Below, in pieces: positions 39,131-47,227 of a DNA stretch of 64,000 bases; the first letter of the stretch is position 1; every line of letters starts with the position of its first letter. Origin of the DNA: Roseiarcus sp963829505 (GTDB lineage Bacteria > Pseudomonadota > Alphaproteobacteria > Rhizobiales > Beijerinckiaceae); assembly GCA_963829505.1 (NCBI GenBank), contig CAWHIL010000003.1:806001-870000 (forward strand). Direction: 5' to 3'. The position numbers were made by a program, and so were the translations under genes. The notes below the pieces were generated by a model. That model did not search any database and was not told the DNA's origin. It saw only the letters and a program-made list of their open reading frames with translations.

Positions 39131-40793
39131 TTAGTCGCGGGTTGCAAAGCAGGAGAAGCCGCTGCGCTTGAGGGAGCGGCAGGCGGCGTCGGCGGTTTCC
39201 GAGTCGAGCCCGGCGAAGCGGGCGCGGTAGAACGTGTCCTCGCCCTTTCTTACTTTTTCGGTGAGCGGCTTGGCCGCGGCGAGCAGCGCCCGGTCGCGGG
39301 CGCGCGCCTTGTCGAGGAGGGCTGCGGCCTTGCCGGGATCGTCGGTCGCCCCGACCTGGATCTTCCAGCCTTTGACGGAATCGGAGTCCTCATGGGGCGC
39401 CGCGGCGACGGCGTCCTCGCTCGTCGAGCGCGCGGCGACGGTCGTGCCGGTCGATTTCACGGGCGCGACGGCGGCGTCGGCGACTTTCGGCCGGGCGGGC
39501 GGCGTCGGCGAGGAGGCGTCGGCCTGCCGCGCCTTCTGCTCGGACGCGGCCTGGGGGAGGCGGAGCGCTGCGGCGACGCGGAGCGCGGCGCGGGCAGGCG
39601 CTGCGGCGGCGGCGTCGGGGGCCGCGGCCGTGCGGAGCGCCGCGACCTTGAGCGTCGGCTGCGCGTCGTCGCCGGCGTCGTCGCCCTCGCCATCCGTATT
39701 GGCGGCTTTCGCGGCGAGTTGGGTCGGCACGCTGGCTGCGACGGGGGTGGTCCGGGCCGGGGCGCGCGCCGCCTCGACCGGCGCGGGCTCGGCGGCGTCG
39801 TCCTGCGACGACGAAGCGTCCGCGACCATGTTCGCGGTGCGCACGGTCGACCCCTGCGCCAGGTGGTCCTTGATCAGCCCCGCCATCGTCCGGTCGCGCT
39901 GGCCGGCGGTGCGTCCGCCCATGACGACTGCGACCAGCGAGCGGCCGTCCCGGTGCACCGAGGTCAGGAGGTTGAAGCCCGAGGCGCGCGTGTAGCCGGT
40001 CTTGATGCCGTCGACGCCGTCGATGCGGCCGAGCAGGTGGTTGTGGTTGCCGATCGTCTCGCCGCCGTAGGCGAAGGATTCGGTCGAGAAGTACTTGAAG
40101 TAGCGCGGGAAGCGGTCCTCGAGCGAGCGGGCGAGGATCGAAAGGTCGTGCGCCGTGGTGATCTGCTCGTCGTTGGGCAGGCCGGAGGCGTTGCGATAGG
40201 TGGTGTTCTCCATGCCGAGCGCGCGGGCCTTGCGGGTCATCATTTCGGCGAAGCTCGGCTCGTCGTGGCCGATCGCCTCGGCGATCGCCACCGCGATGTC
40301 GTTGGCGGAACGGGTCACGACCGCCTTGATGGCGTCCTCGACGCTGATCGTGTCGCCCGGCGCGACGCCGAGCTTGGAAGGCTCCTGGGCGGCGGCGTGC
40401 TCGGAGACGGGGATGCGCGAGCGAAGCGTCATGGCCCCGGAGTTCGAGCTGTTCGAAGAGGAGATAGAGCGTCATCACCTTGGTGATCGAGGCGGGATGA
40501 CGAAGCCCATCCGGGTCGACCGAATAGAGCGTGGCGCCGCTGTTTGCGTCGATGACGAGGGCGGAGAAGGCGGGCGAGGCGGAGACGAAGGCCGCGCCGC
40601 GGTGGCGGAAGGCGCGCCCGGCGTAGCGGGTGTGGCCGTAATGCACGTGGGCCGCGACATGCCGGTAAGCGTGGCGATGGAGGTGGGCGTCCGCGGGGCC
40701 CGCGGCGAGGGCGAGGGCGGAAGCCGCGAAAAAGGCGCCGCCGGCGATGCGGGCGAAACGCCCGATGAGCGAACTCCTGGTACGCAACGCCAT
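39131..40793 (-). pseudogene. D-alanyl-D-alanine carboxypeptidase with SPOR domain, one-base frameshift
   Basis: The 5' part encodes a signal peptide (FFAASALALAAGPADA) and the active site ASITKVMTLYLLFEQLE, with the Ser-x2-Lys pair. The frame then shifts. The next frame continues with MTLRSRIPVSEHAAAQEPSK, TRSANDIAVAIAEAIG (SxN motif), DGIKTGYTRASGFNL (KTG motif), a long Ala/Pro linker and a C-terminal SPOR domain (WKIQVGATDDPGKAAALLDK) that binds denuded septal peptidoglycan. The span is 1663 bases (3 x 554 + 1), so one extra base near 40433-40444, in a run reading CCGGGGCC on the coding strand, breaks the gene. It trims pentapeptide side chains. Confidence 0.9.
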
Positions 40794-41053
40794 GCAACGC
40801 CCCGTTTTATTGCACCCCGAGAAGCGCAAACACAATTCCCCGTAACTCCGTTGACGGTACGGGCGACGCAGTTACGGCGCGGTTAATGCCGGCGCCGAAA
40901 GCGGGGCGGTTCCGCGGCAAGTCTTTTGCGGCGCTGCGGCAGCGGGCGCGCGAACGGGCGTTAGACGTTCGTCGCCATTTTGTGAGTGCAGCGCCGTAAC
41001 GGTCAATTTTATTTGATTGAAAACAAACGGAATTGACGGGTGTCTGAGAAAAA

Positions 41054-41065
41054 TGCTGCACTGCA
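41054..41065. promoter_or_regulatory. TGCTGCACTGCA operator, PhaR-type candidate
   Basis: The core TGCA-C-TGCA is a symmetric element directly upstream of the -35 box of the phasin promoter and is flanked by A-tracts. Together with the second site at 41085-41097 it matches the kind of TGC-rich palindrome recognised by the PhaR repressor at phasin promoters of polyhydroxybutyrate-making alphaproteobacteria. The assignment to PhaR is inference. Confidence 0.55.
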
Positions 41066-41073
41066 AAAAAATC

Positions 41074-41101
41074 TTGACTTTTATTGTGCAGTGCACATAA
41101 T
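41074..41101 (+). promoter_or_regulatory. Sigma-70 promoter of the phasin gene
   Basis: TTGACT (41074-41079), a 16-base spacer, and CATAAT (41096-41101) lie 56 bases before the phasin start codon. The -35 box differs from consensus at one position and the -10 box at one. A TGTGCA-G-TGCACA palindrome lies in the spacer and touches the -10 box, so a bound repressor would block polymerase. Confidence 0.75.
41085..41097. promoter_or_regulatory. TGTGCAGTGCACA palindrome overlapping the phasin promoter
   Basis: A perfect palindrome around a central G, located between the -35 and -10 boxes. It shares the TGCA-N-TGCA core with the site at 41054-41065; centre to centre the two are about 31 bases apart, three helical turns. 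This is typical for cooperative repression. Confidence 0.6.
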
Positions 41102-41156
41102 GGCGTCATAGACACCTCGGCGCCAATGAGGCCGAAGTCAATCCAGGAGCGAACCC

Positions 41157-41498
41157 ATGATCACCACCCCGAAATTCGAAGACTTCCAGGACTTCTCGAA
41201 GCAGCAGCTCGAGGCGATGGCCTCTGCGTCGTCCACCTGGGCCAAGGGCTGGCAGGACATCGCTGTGGAATCGACCGACTATTCGAAGAAGGCGTTCGCC
41301 GCCGGCTCGGCGGTGCTCGAGAAGATGTTCGGCGCCGAGAGCGTCGAATCCGCGATCCAGATCCAGTCGGATTACGCCAAGGACAGCTACGAGGGCTTCG
41401 TCGCGCAGGCGAACAAGGTCTCCGAGCTCTGCACGAAATTCGCCGCCGAGGCGCTGAAGCCGGTCACGTCGGCTTACGCGACCTTCCAGGCGAAGTAA
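41157..41498 (+). CDS. Phasin (PHB granule-associated protein)
   Basis: A 113-residue amphipathic helical protein of the alphaproteobacterial phasin_2 family: FEDFQDFSKQQLEAMASASS, then KKAFAAGSAVLEKMFGAESV and QIQSDYAKDSYEGFVAQANK, ending FAAEALKPVTSAYATFQAK. It has no Cys and no signal peptide. It coats polyhydroxybutyrate granules and controls their size. The length is typical. AGGAG lies eight bases before ATG 41157. The promoter and operators upstream suggest control by PhaR, and a strong terminator follows, so it is a monocistronic gene. No phaC or phaR is in the window. Confidence 0.93.
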   Translation: MITTPKFEDFQDFSKQQLEAMASASSTWAKGWQDIAVESTDYSKKAFAAGSAVLEKMFGAESVESAIQIQSDYAKDSYEGFVAQANKVSELCTKFAAEALKPVTSAYATFQAK

Positions 41499-41559
41499 GC
41501 GGGAAGCTCTCCCACAAGCTCCTCCGACCCGGGCCGTTTCAAAGCGGCTCGGGATTGCG

Positions 41560-41597
41560 AAAGGCCGGCGCCTCGATGCGCCGGCCTTTATTTTTTT
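41560..41597 (+). terminator. Rho-independent terminator after the phasin gene
   Basis: The stem AAAGGCCGGCGC / GCGCCGGCCTTT is perfect over 12 pairs, with the six-base loop CTCGAT, and is followed by A and seven T. It lies 62 bases after the phasin stop and is the clearest intrinsic terminator in the window. Confidence 0.92.
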
Positions 41598-41891
41598 GAT
41601 CGCGCCCCTATGTCTTTCGGCGCGGGTCGCTCGATGCCGCCGCAACGAATCTTCATCGCAGGCGTTTTTCGGGACGGGCGCATGAGCGTTCGCGCTTCAA
41701 CCGGTTCGTTCGCCCCTTGCGCGAGACGCGCAAATTCGCAATCCTTGGCGCTTCGGGGGAAGGGACGAAGCGGGCCGTGGAGCGCCAAGATTAAGTCGCG
41801 TTCGCGTGCCTTACTCGCGGGAACGCCAAGAAAAAAGTGCAAAAAACGCCAAAAAATGCAGCGACGAAAATGTGAGTGAAGGGGTCCGTAC

Positions 41892-42338
41892 GTGGCAGGC
41901 GCCTCAAAGCCGTTGGTCCTTCGTCTGAGAGCCGGGATGGCGCGCCTGGCGCGCTGGTTCGCTCCGGGCTTCGGCGCCGGCGGCTCGCAACCGGTTGGCG
42001 CGGCGGGTCCGCGAGAGCCGAAGCGCGGCGGCGAGAACCCCGGCGCGGGGGCGGCCGTCATCACGCGCACCCGCTCGCAGACCCGCAAGCCGAACATGTA
42101 CCGCGTCCTGCTGCTCAACGACGACTACACGCCCATGGAGTTCGTCGTGTCGATCCTGCAGACCTTCTTCAACAAGGACTCGCAGGAAGCGACCCAGATC
42201 ATGCTTCAGGTTCACAACAACGGGGTCGGGGAGTGCGGCGTCTTCACCTACGAGGTGGCTGAGACCAAGGTCTCGCAGGTGATGGACCACGCGCGGAAGA
42301 ACCAGCACCCGCTCCAGTGCATCATGGAAAAGAAGTGA
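41892..42338 (+). CDS. clpS: ClpS, adaptor for the ClpAP protease
   Basis: A 148-residue adaptor. The core YRVLLLNDDYTPMEFVVSIL binds the N-degron, with FNKDSQEATQIMLQVHNNGVG and VSQVMDHARKNQHPLQCIME completing the domain. The first about 60 residues (GASKPLVLRLRAGMARLARW, then a Gly/Pro-rich stretch) are an extension; typical ClpS proteins have about 100-120 residues. The GTG at 41892 is preceded by AAGGGG. The extension could be a wrong start, but the next in-frame start near VITRTRSQ is weak. clpA begins nine bases after the stop, so the two are an operon. Confidence 0.92.
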   Translation: MAGASKPLVLRLRAGMARLARWFAPGFGAGGSQPVGAAGPREPKRGGENPGAGAAVITRTRSQTRKPNMYRVLLLNDDYTPMEFVVSILQTFFNKDSQEATQIMLQVHNNGVGECGVFTYEVAETKVSQVMDHARKNQHPLQCIMEKK

Positions 42339-42347
42339 AAGGCCTCC

Positions 42348-44771
42348 ATGCCGATATTTTCCCGAACGCTTGAGAAGACGCTGCGAAAGGCGCTGTCGCT
42401 CGCCAACGAGCGCCATCACGAATACGCGACGCTCGAGCATCTCCTGCTCGCGCTGCTCGACGATACGGACGCGGCCGCGGTGATGCGGGCCTGCAGCGTC
42501 GATCTCGACGCGCTGCGCAAGACCGTCGTCAATTATCTCGACACCGAGCTCGAGAACCTTGTCGTCGACGGCCAGGAGGAGGCGAAGGCGACCAACGGCT
42601 TCCAGCGCGTCGTCCAGCGCGCGGCGTTCCATGTCCAGTCGTCGGGTCGCGAGGAGGTGACGGGGGCGAACGTGCTGGTCGCCATCTTCGCCGAGCGCGA
42701 GACGCACGCCGCCTATTTCCTGCAGGAGCAGGACATGACGCGCTACGACGCGGTCAATTACATCAGCCACGGCATCGCCAAGCGCCCGGGCCATTCCGAC
42801 TCGTCGCGCCTGCCGCGCGGCGCCGAGGAGGAGACCGACGCGCGCGAGGCCAAGGATACGAAGGAAACCGGCGAGTTGAAGAAGAAGGAAGGCGCCTTGG
42901 ACGCCTATTGCGTCAACCTCAACCGCAAGGCCCGCGATGGGCGCATCGACCCGCTCATCGGCCGCGAGCCGGAGGTGCAGCGGACCATCCAGGTGCTTTG
43001 CCGGCGGCAGAAGAACAATCCCCTGCTCGTCGGCGATCCCGGCGTCGGCAAGACCGCCATCGCCGAGGGGCTCGCCCGCAAGATTGTCAACTCCGACGTC
43101 CCCGAAGTGCTCGAGGGCGCGACGGTGTTCGCCCTCGACATGGGGGCGCTGCTCGCCGGCACGCGCTACCGCGGCGATTTCGAGGAGCGCCTGAAGCAGG
43201 TGATGAAGGAGATCGAGCAGCACAAGGACGCGATTCTCTTCATCGACGAGATCCATACCGTCATCGGCGCGGGCGCGACCTCCGGTGGGGCGATGGACGC
43301 CTCGAACCTCCTGAAGCCCGCGCTCGCCCAGGGGACGCTGCGCTGCATCGGTTCGACGACTTACAAGGAATATCGGCAGTACTTCGAGAAGGACCGGGCG
43401 CTCGTGCGGCGCTTCCAGAAGATCGACGTCAAGGAGCCGAGCATCGCCGACGCGATCGAGATTCTCAAAGGCCTGAAGCCCTATTTCGAGGAATTCCACA
43501 AGCTCCGCTATACGGGCGAGGCGGTGAAGGCCGCGGTCGAACTCTCCTCACGCTACATCCATGACCGCAAGCTGCCCGACAAGGCGATCGACGTGATCGA
43601 CGAGACCGGCGCCTCGCAGATGCTCCTGCCCGAGGGACGGCGGAAGAAGACGATCGGCGTCAAGGAGATCGAGGCGACCGTCGCGTCGATGGCGCGCATC
43701 CCGCCGAAATCGGTGTCGAAGGACGACACCGAGGTGCTCGCCCACCTCGGCGACACGCTCAAGCGCGCCGTCTACGGGCAGGACGAGGCGGTGGCGGCGC
43801 TCGCTTCCGCCATCAAGCTCGCGCGCGCCGGCCTTCGCGAACCGGAGAAGCCGATCGGCTGCTATCTCTTCTCCGGCCCGACCGGCGTCGGCAAGACGGA
43901 GGCGGCCCGGCAGCTCGCGGTGAGCCTCGGCCTCGAACTCACCCGTTTCGACATGTCGGAATATATGGAACGGCACACCGTGTCGCGCCTCATCGGCGCG
44001 CCTCCCGGCTATGTCGGCTTCGACCAGGGCGGCCTTCTCACCGACGCGATCGATCAGCATCCGCACAGCGTGCTGCTGCTCGACGAGATCGAGAAGGCAC
44101 ATCCCGACCTCTTCAACATCCTGTTGCAGGTCATGGATCACGGCAAGCTGACCGACCATTCCGGCAAGGCGATCGACTTCCGCAACGTCATCATGATCAT
44201 GACGACGAATGCGGGCGCCCAGGATCTCGCCCGCTCGGCCTTCGGCTTCCACAAGGCGACGCGCGAGGGCGACGACAAGGAGGCGATCGACCGTCTGTTC
44301 GCGCCCGAGTTCCGCAACCGGCTGGACGCCATCATCCCGTTCGCCCGGCTGCCGGAGGAGGTGATTGCGCGGGTGGTCGACAAGTTCATCCTCCAGCTCG
44401 AGGCGCAGCTCGCCGACCGCAACGTGACGATCGAACTTACCGACGAATCGCGCGCCTGGCTCGTCAAGCATGGCTACGACGAGGCCATGGGCGCGCGGCC
44501 GATGGCGCGCGTCATCCAGGCTCAGATCAAGACGCCGCTCGCCGACGAGGTCCTGTTCGGCCGGCTGAAGAACGGCGGCGTGGTCAAGGTCGTGGTGACG
44601 GGCGACGAAACGGGCGAAAAGAAGCTTGGCTTCGTCTACCCGGAAGGTCCGGCCGCGCCGCGGATGGAGCGCGACATCATGCTGGCCACGAAGGGCAGGG
44701 GCCGCTCGAAGAAGCGGGCCGAGCCTGTGGGCGGCCCGGCGGACAAGGCCCCCGAGCCCGAGACGCCCTGA
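42348..44771 (+). CDS. clpA: ClpA, ATPase subunit of the ClpAP protease
   Basis: An 807-residue Hsp100 protein. The double Clp N-domain starts FSRTLEKTLRKALSLANERH. The first AAA+ domain has Walker A GDPGVGKTAIAEG and Walker B ILFIDEIHTVIG; the second has GPTGVGKTEAARQ and LLLDEIEKAHPDLFN. The C-terminus is rich in Lys/Arg/Pro. It unfolds N-degron and other substrates delivered by ClpS for ClpP. The length is slightly above E. coli ClpA (758) because of an acidic linker after the N-domain and the C-terminal tail. It is preceded by clpS. Confidence 0.96.
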   Translation: MPIFSRTLEKTLRKALSLANERHHEYATLEHLLLALLDDTDAAAVMRACSVDLDALRKTVVNYLDTELENLVVDGQEEAKATNGFQRVVQRAAFHVQSSGREEVTGANVLVAIFAERETHAAYFLQEQDMTRYDAVNYISHGIAKRPGHSDSSRLPRGAEEETDAREAKDTKETGELKKKEGALDAYCVNLNRKARDGRIDPLIGREPEVQRTIQVLCRRQKNNPLLVGDPGVGKTAIAEGLARKIVNSDVPEVLEGATVFALDMGALLAGTRYRGDFEERLKQVMKEIEQHKDAILFIDEIHTVIGAGATSGGAMDASNLLKPALAQGTLRCIGSTTYKEYRQYFEKDRALVRRFQKIDVKEPSIADAIEILKGLKPYFEEFHKLRYTGEAVKAAVELSSRYIHDRKLPDKAIDVIDETGASQMLLPEGRRKKTIGVKEIEATVASMARIPPKSVSKDDTEVLAHLGDTLKRAVYGQDEAVAALASAIKLARAGLREPEKPIGCYLFSGPTGVGKTEAARQLAVSLGLELTRFDMSEYMERHTVSRLIGAPPGYVGFDQGGLLTDAIDQHPHSVLLLDEIEKAHPDLFNILLQVMDHGKLTDHSGKAIDFRNVIMIMTTNAGAQDLARSAFGFHKATREGDDKEAIDRLFAPEFRNRLDAIIPFARLPEEVIARVVDKFILQLEAQLADRNVTIELTDESRAWLVKHGYDEAMGARPMARVIQAQIKTPLADEVLFGRLKNGGVVKVVVTGDETGEKKLGFVYPEGPAAPRMERDIMLATKGRGRSKKRAEPVGGPADKAPEPETP

Positions 44772-44956
44772 TTCGGCGACGCGCCGACGCGAATTTGGCG
44801 ACCGAGCAACCCGAAACGCAACCGTGGCCGGGGACGGTTTTCTCGTTGGCGCGGTCAGTTCTAATCTGGCGTCCGTCAGCCGAGCGTAAGCGGCTAAGCA
44901 TGGCTTGCTTCGTCGCTTACGCTCCTCGCGAGGACGACCTCGCAGCCTGAGCGAGA

Positions 44957-44991
44957 CAACAAAAACCGGCGGAGAGGAGGCTCTCCGCCGG
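44957..44991 (-). terminator. Intrinsic terminator of the outer-membrane protein gene
   Basis: On the minus strand CCGGCGGAGAG-CCTC-CTCTCCGCCGG forms an 11-pair stem, followed by TTTTTGTTGT. It lies about 30 bases after the stop of the barrel protein gene at 45019 and points in its direction of transcription. Confidence 0.88.
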
Positions 44992-45018
44992 CGATTCGCT
45001 CAGACGCCGCTGAAGCGA

Positions 45019-45846
45019 TCAGAACTTGTAGTTGACGCCGACGCGGAAGATCGACCCGTCGTAGGTGTACTTCGTCGAGGCATAGGTGCCGGGGAAGTAG
45101 ATGCTGGAGGTCAGCTGCGTCGGGTAGGCGACCGAGTTCGTGCTGCCGAGGTTGTAGTAGATATATTCGCCCTTGATCGTCCAGTTGTTGGTGATCGCAT
45201 ACTCGACGCCGGCGCCAAGCGCCCAGCCGACGCGCGACGCACTCGGGTTGCCGTTCCAGTAGACGAAGTTGTTGGCGTCGTAGAGGTGGTAGCTGGCGCT
45301 GCCGCCGGCGTAGGCGATGCCGCCCGTGCCGTAGATCATCAGGCGATTGTCCGGGGTGGCGACGAAGCCGACCCTGAGGCGCGTCGTGCCGATCCAGTCG
45401 AGGTTCGCCTTTGCGTTCAGGTAGAGCGAGTCATAAGTCGGATTGTTCGCCGAGCCGTAATTGAATTGCCCGCCGTACCAGCTGAAGTTGCGGCCGAGGC
45501 TGGTCCAGTCGAGATCGGTCTCGATGCCGAACACCGCGGCGCCCGCCTGGTAGTTGAAGCCGGCCTGGCCGCCGAGCATCCAGCCGCCCGGGTTCGAGCC
45601 GAGGTTGTTGGGATAGTAGTTCGAGAAGTAATTCAAGCCGTTGCCCCAGAAGTCGGTCTGGCGCGTTCCGGTGCCCCACACGCCGCCCGCGTTGGCGCCG
45701 ATGTAGAACCCGGTCCAGGTGAAGGGCGGGGGAACGTAAATCGGGGCCGGGGGGGCCTTGCGGGTCGGGAGGTCGGCTGCCTGAGCGGCGAATGCGCTCG
45801 CGACGGTGATCGCCGCGGCGGCGGCTCCCATCTTCCACTTCGTCAT
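45019..45846 (-). CDS. Outer-membrane beta-barrel protein (Omp25/opacity-type)
   Basis: A 275-residue porin-like barrel of the OMP_b-brl family. The signal peptide ends FAAQAADLPTRK. The mature N-terminus FTWTGFYIGANAGGVWG is the family hallmark. Amphipathic strands follow (for example RLMIYGTGGIAYAGGSASYH and WTIKGEYIYYNLGS), and the C-terminus FRVGVNYKF ends in Phe, as required for BAM assembly. Such proteins are abundant surface proteins of Hyphomicrobiales. Three ATGs lie in tandem; the third (45846) has GGAG at six bases. A sigma-70 promoter and an intrinsic terminator delimit a single-gene unit. Confidence 0.9.
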   Translation of the reverse strand: MTKWKMGAAAAAITVASAFAAQAADLPTRKAPPAPIYVPPPFTWTGFYIGANAGGVWGTGTRQTDFWGNGLNYFSNYYPNNLGSNPGGWMLGGQAGFNYQAGAAVFGIETDLDWTSLGRNFSWYGGQFNYGSANNPTYDSLYLNAKANLDWIGTTRLRVGFVATPDNRLMIYGTGGIAYAGGSASYHLYDANNFVYWNGNPSASRVGWALGAGVEYAITNNWTIKGEYIYYNLGSTNSVAYPTQLTSSIYFPGTYASTKYTYDGSIFRVGVNYKF

Positions 45847-45920
45847 CATCATCTCCGTTGTGATCGGCTCCGCCTGACGCATCTTTACGCGCACCGTCGC
45901 CCGTGAATATCAATGACGCC

Positions 45921-45949
45921 GTTATAGGAGCGCGAAAACGCGAAGTCTA
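45921..45949 (-). promoter_or_regulatory. Sigma-70 promoter of the outer-membrane protein gene
   Basis: On the minus strand TAGACT, a 17-base spacer and TATAAC precede the gene by about 75 bases. The spacer length is optimal and the -10 box differs from TATAAT at one position. The spacer contains GCGTTTTCGCGC, a short palindrome. Confidence 0.6.
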
Positions 45950-46060
45950 CGGACTCGGGCAGGTCCCCGGTCGCTTCCCCGAAGCATGTGGCAAAATAGT
46001 CACGAAAACGGCCCTCAGAGTTAACCAATCATTTGCAATCGCAGCCATTTGAAGCTTGCG

Positions 46061-46759
46061 TTAACCTGTCACGAGGCTTGCGAGGACAAGAGCGATGACG
46101 CCGGTCAGAAAGACGCCGTCGAAGGCGCCCGCGCCGCCGATCGAGGCGACCGGGGCGCCGAGCGTCCGAAGCTCGTCGAGGTTGAGGAGATCGGCGCCCA
46201 CCAGCACCCCGAGGCTCCCTCCGACATAGGCAAGCGGCGCCGCGTAGCGGCGGGACAGGACGAACCCGGCGAAGGCCGCGAGGAGGGGCGGGGCGAAGGT
46301 CGGCACCGAAATGCCGACGCCCGGGATGGGGACCGCCATCTGGTGGACGAAGAAGGCGACGACCGCTGTCGCGACGAGGCCAAGGGTCCAGAGTTCGTAG
46401 CGGACGAGGAGGTAGAGCGAGAGAAGGATCGGGATGACCGCGCCGCCGACGTTGATTGCAAGCACCGTCCCGGGCCAGTCGGCGGCGACCGGGGCGAGGA
46501 AGGGAATGCCCATGACCTCCACGACCTCGCGCGACACCACCCGCTCGCCCGGAAGCCGCACGAGCGGAATGTTGATTGTCGAGCCGACGAGGGAGGCGAA
46601 CAGGATCAGCGTCACGCTCAAGGGGTGAAGGCCGAGCGCGTGCGACACATGACCGAGGAGGCCGATGGCGGCCAGGAAGGCGAGGCCCGCGAGGAGGGCG
46701 AAGAAGAGCCCCGCCACGCCGAGGCTGACCGGGACGTAATGCATATGCATGTGCGGCAT
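46061..46759 (-). CDS. DUF1614 family membrane protein
   Basis: A 232-residue polytopic membrane protein with about seven hydrophobic segments (for example LGVAGLFFALLAGLAFLAAIG, TLGLVATAVVAFFVHQMAV and GVFLTGVIALVLASLV). STINIPLVRLPGE after the second helix, NVGGAVIPILLSLYLL and GGAGAFDGVFLTGVIA near the C-terminus are the conserved stretches of DUF1614. Its function is unknown. The N-terminus has a His-Met cluster (MPHMHMHY), possibly a metal site. It follows the HIT gene by 36 bases and is the last gene of the operon. Confidence 0.85.
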   Translation of the reverse strand: MPHMHMHYVPVSLGVAGLFFALLAGLAFLAAIGLLGHVSHALGLHPLSVTLILFASLVGSTINIPLVRLPGERVVSREVVEVMGIPFLAPVAADWPGTVLAINVGGAVIPILLSLYLLVRYELWTLGLVATAVVAFFVHQMAVPIPGVGISVPTFAPPLLAAFAGFVLSRRYAAPLAYVGGSLGVLVGADLLNLDELRTLGAPVASIGGAGAFDGVFLTGVIALVLASLVTG

Positions 46760-46795
46760 GGCCAGGCTCCCCGTGAGAGGCGGTCCGGTCGGCGC

Positions 46796-47227
46796 TCAGG
46801 CTGCGGCAAGCGCCGCGATGATTTTCTCCGCGTGCGGCCGGAGCGCCTCGGCTGACTGGAAGGGGCCTCCCGGCGGCCGGACCTTCACTCCGGGCCATCG
46901 CGGAAGCAGGTGGAAATGGAGGTGGAACACCACCTGTCCGCCGGCTTCTTCGTTGAACTGCTGCAGCGTGAGGCCTTCGGCGTTCATGCCTGCCTTGACC
47001 GCGAGGGCGACCTTGTGCAGCGCGGGCATGAGACGGGCGAGGTCGGCCGGGGCGATATCGATGAGGTTGCGGACGGGCGCCTTGGGAATGACGAGCGTAT
47101 GTCCGTCGGCGCGCGGCATCACGTCCATGAAGGCGAGGGAGACGTCGTCCTCGTAGACTTTCACCGAGGGCGCCTCGCCACGCAGGATCTTGGCGAAGAT
47201 GTTGTCGGGGTCATAGGTCGGCGTCAA
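46796..47227 (-). CDS. HIT-family (histidine triad) protein
   Basis: A protein of about 143 residues. NIFAKILRGEAPSVKVYEDD, FMDVMPRADGHTLVIPK and the histidine triad GGQVVFHLHFHLLPRW (H-x-H-x-H) are those of the Hint branch, which hydrolyses purine nucleoside phosphoramidates. Length is normal when started at TTG 47227, with GGAG five bases upstream; an in-frame GTG at 47266 would add 13 residues. The start overlaps the end of the FemAB-like gene, so translation is coupled. Confidence 0.9.
   Translation of the reverse strand: MTPTYDPDNIFAKILRGEAPSVKVYEDDVSLAFMDVMPRADGHTLVIPKAPVRNLIDIAPADLARLMPALHKVALAVKAGMNAEGLTLQQFNEEAGGQVVFHLHFHLLPRWPGVKVRPPGGPFQSAEALRPHAEKIIAALAAA

Larger units (their letters stand above)
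40794..41156. other. Divergent intergenic region with the phasin promoter
   Basis: The region upstream of the phasin gene is AT-rich in its right half. It contains a good sigma-70 promoter (41074-41101) and two TGCA-N-TGCA palindromes (41054-41065 and 41085-41097). The left half, toward the carboxypeptidase gene, shows no clear promoter. No RNA gene is seen. Confidence 0.6.

Noticed and set aside
44905..45906. Long plus-strand open frame opposite the outer-membrane protein gene
   Set aside because: The minus strand has a signal peptide, a family N-terminus, a C-terminal Phe, a promoter and a terminator. The plus frame is a shadow.
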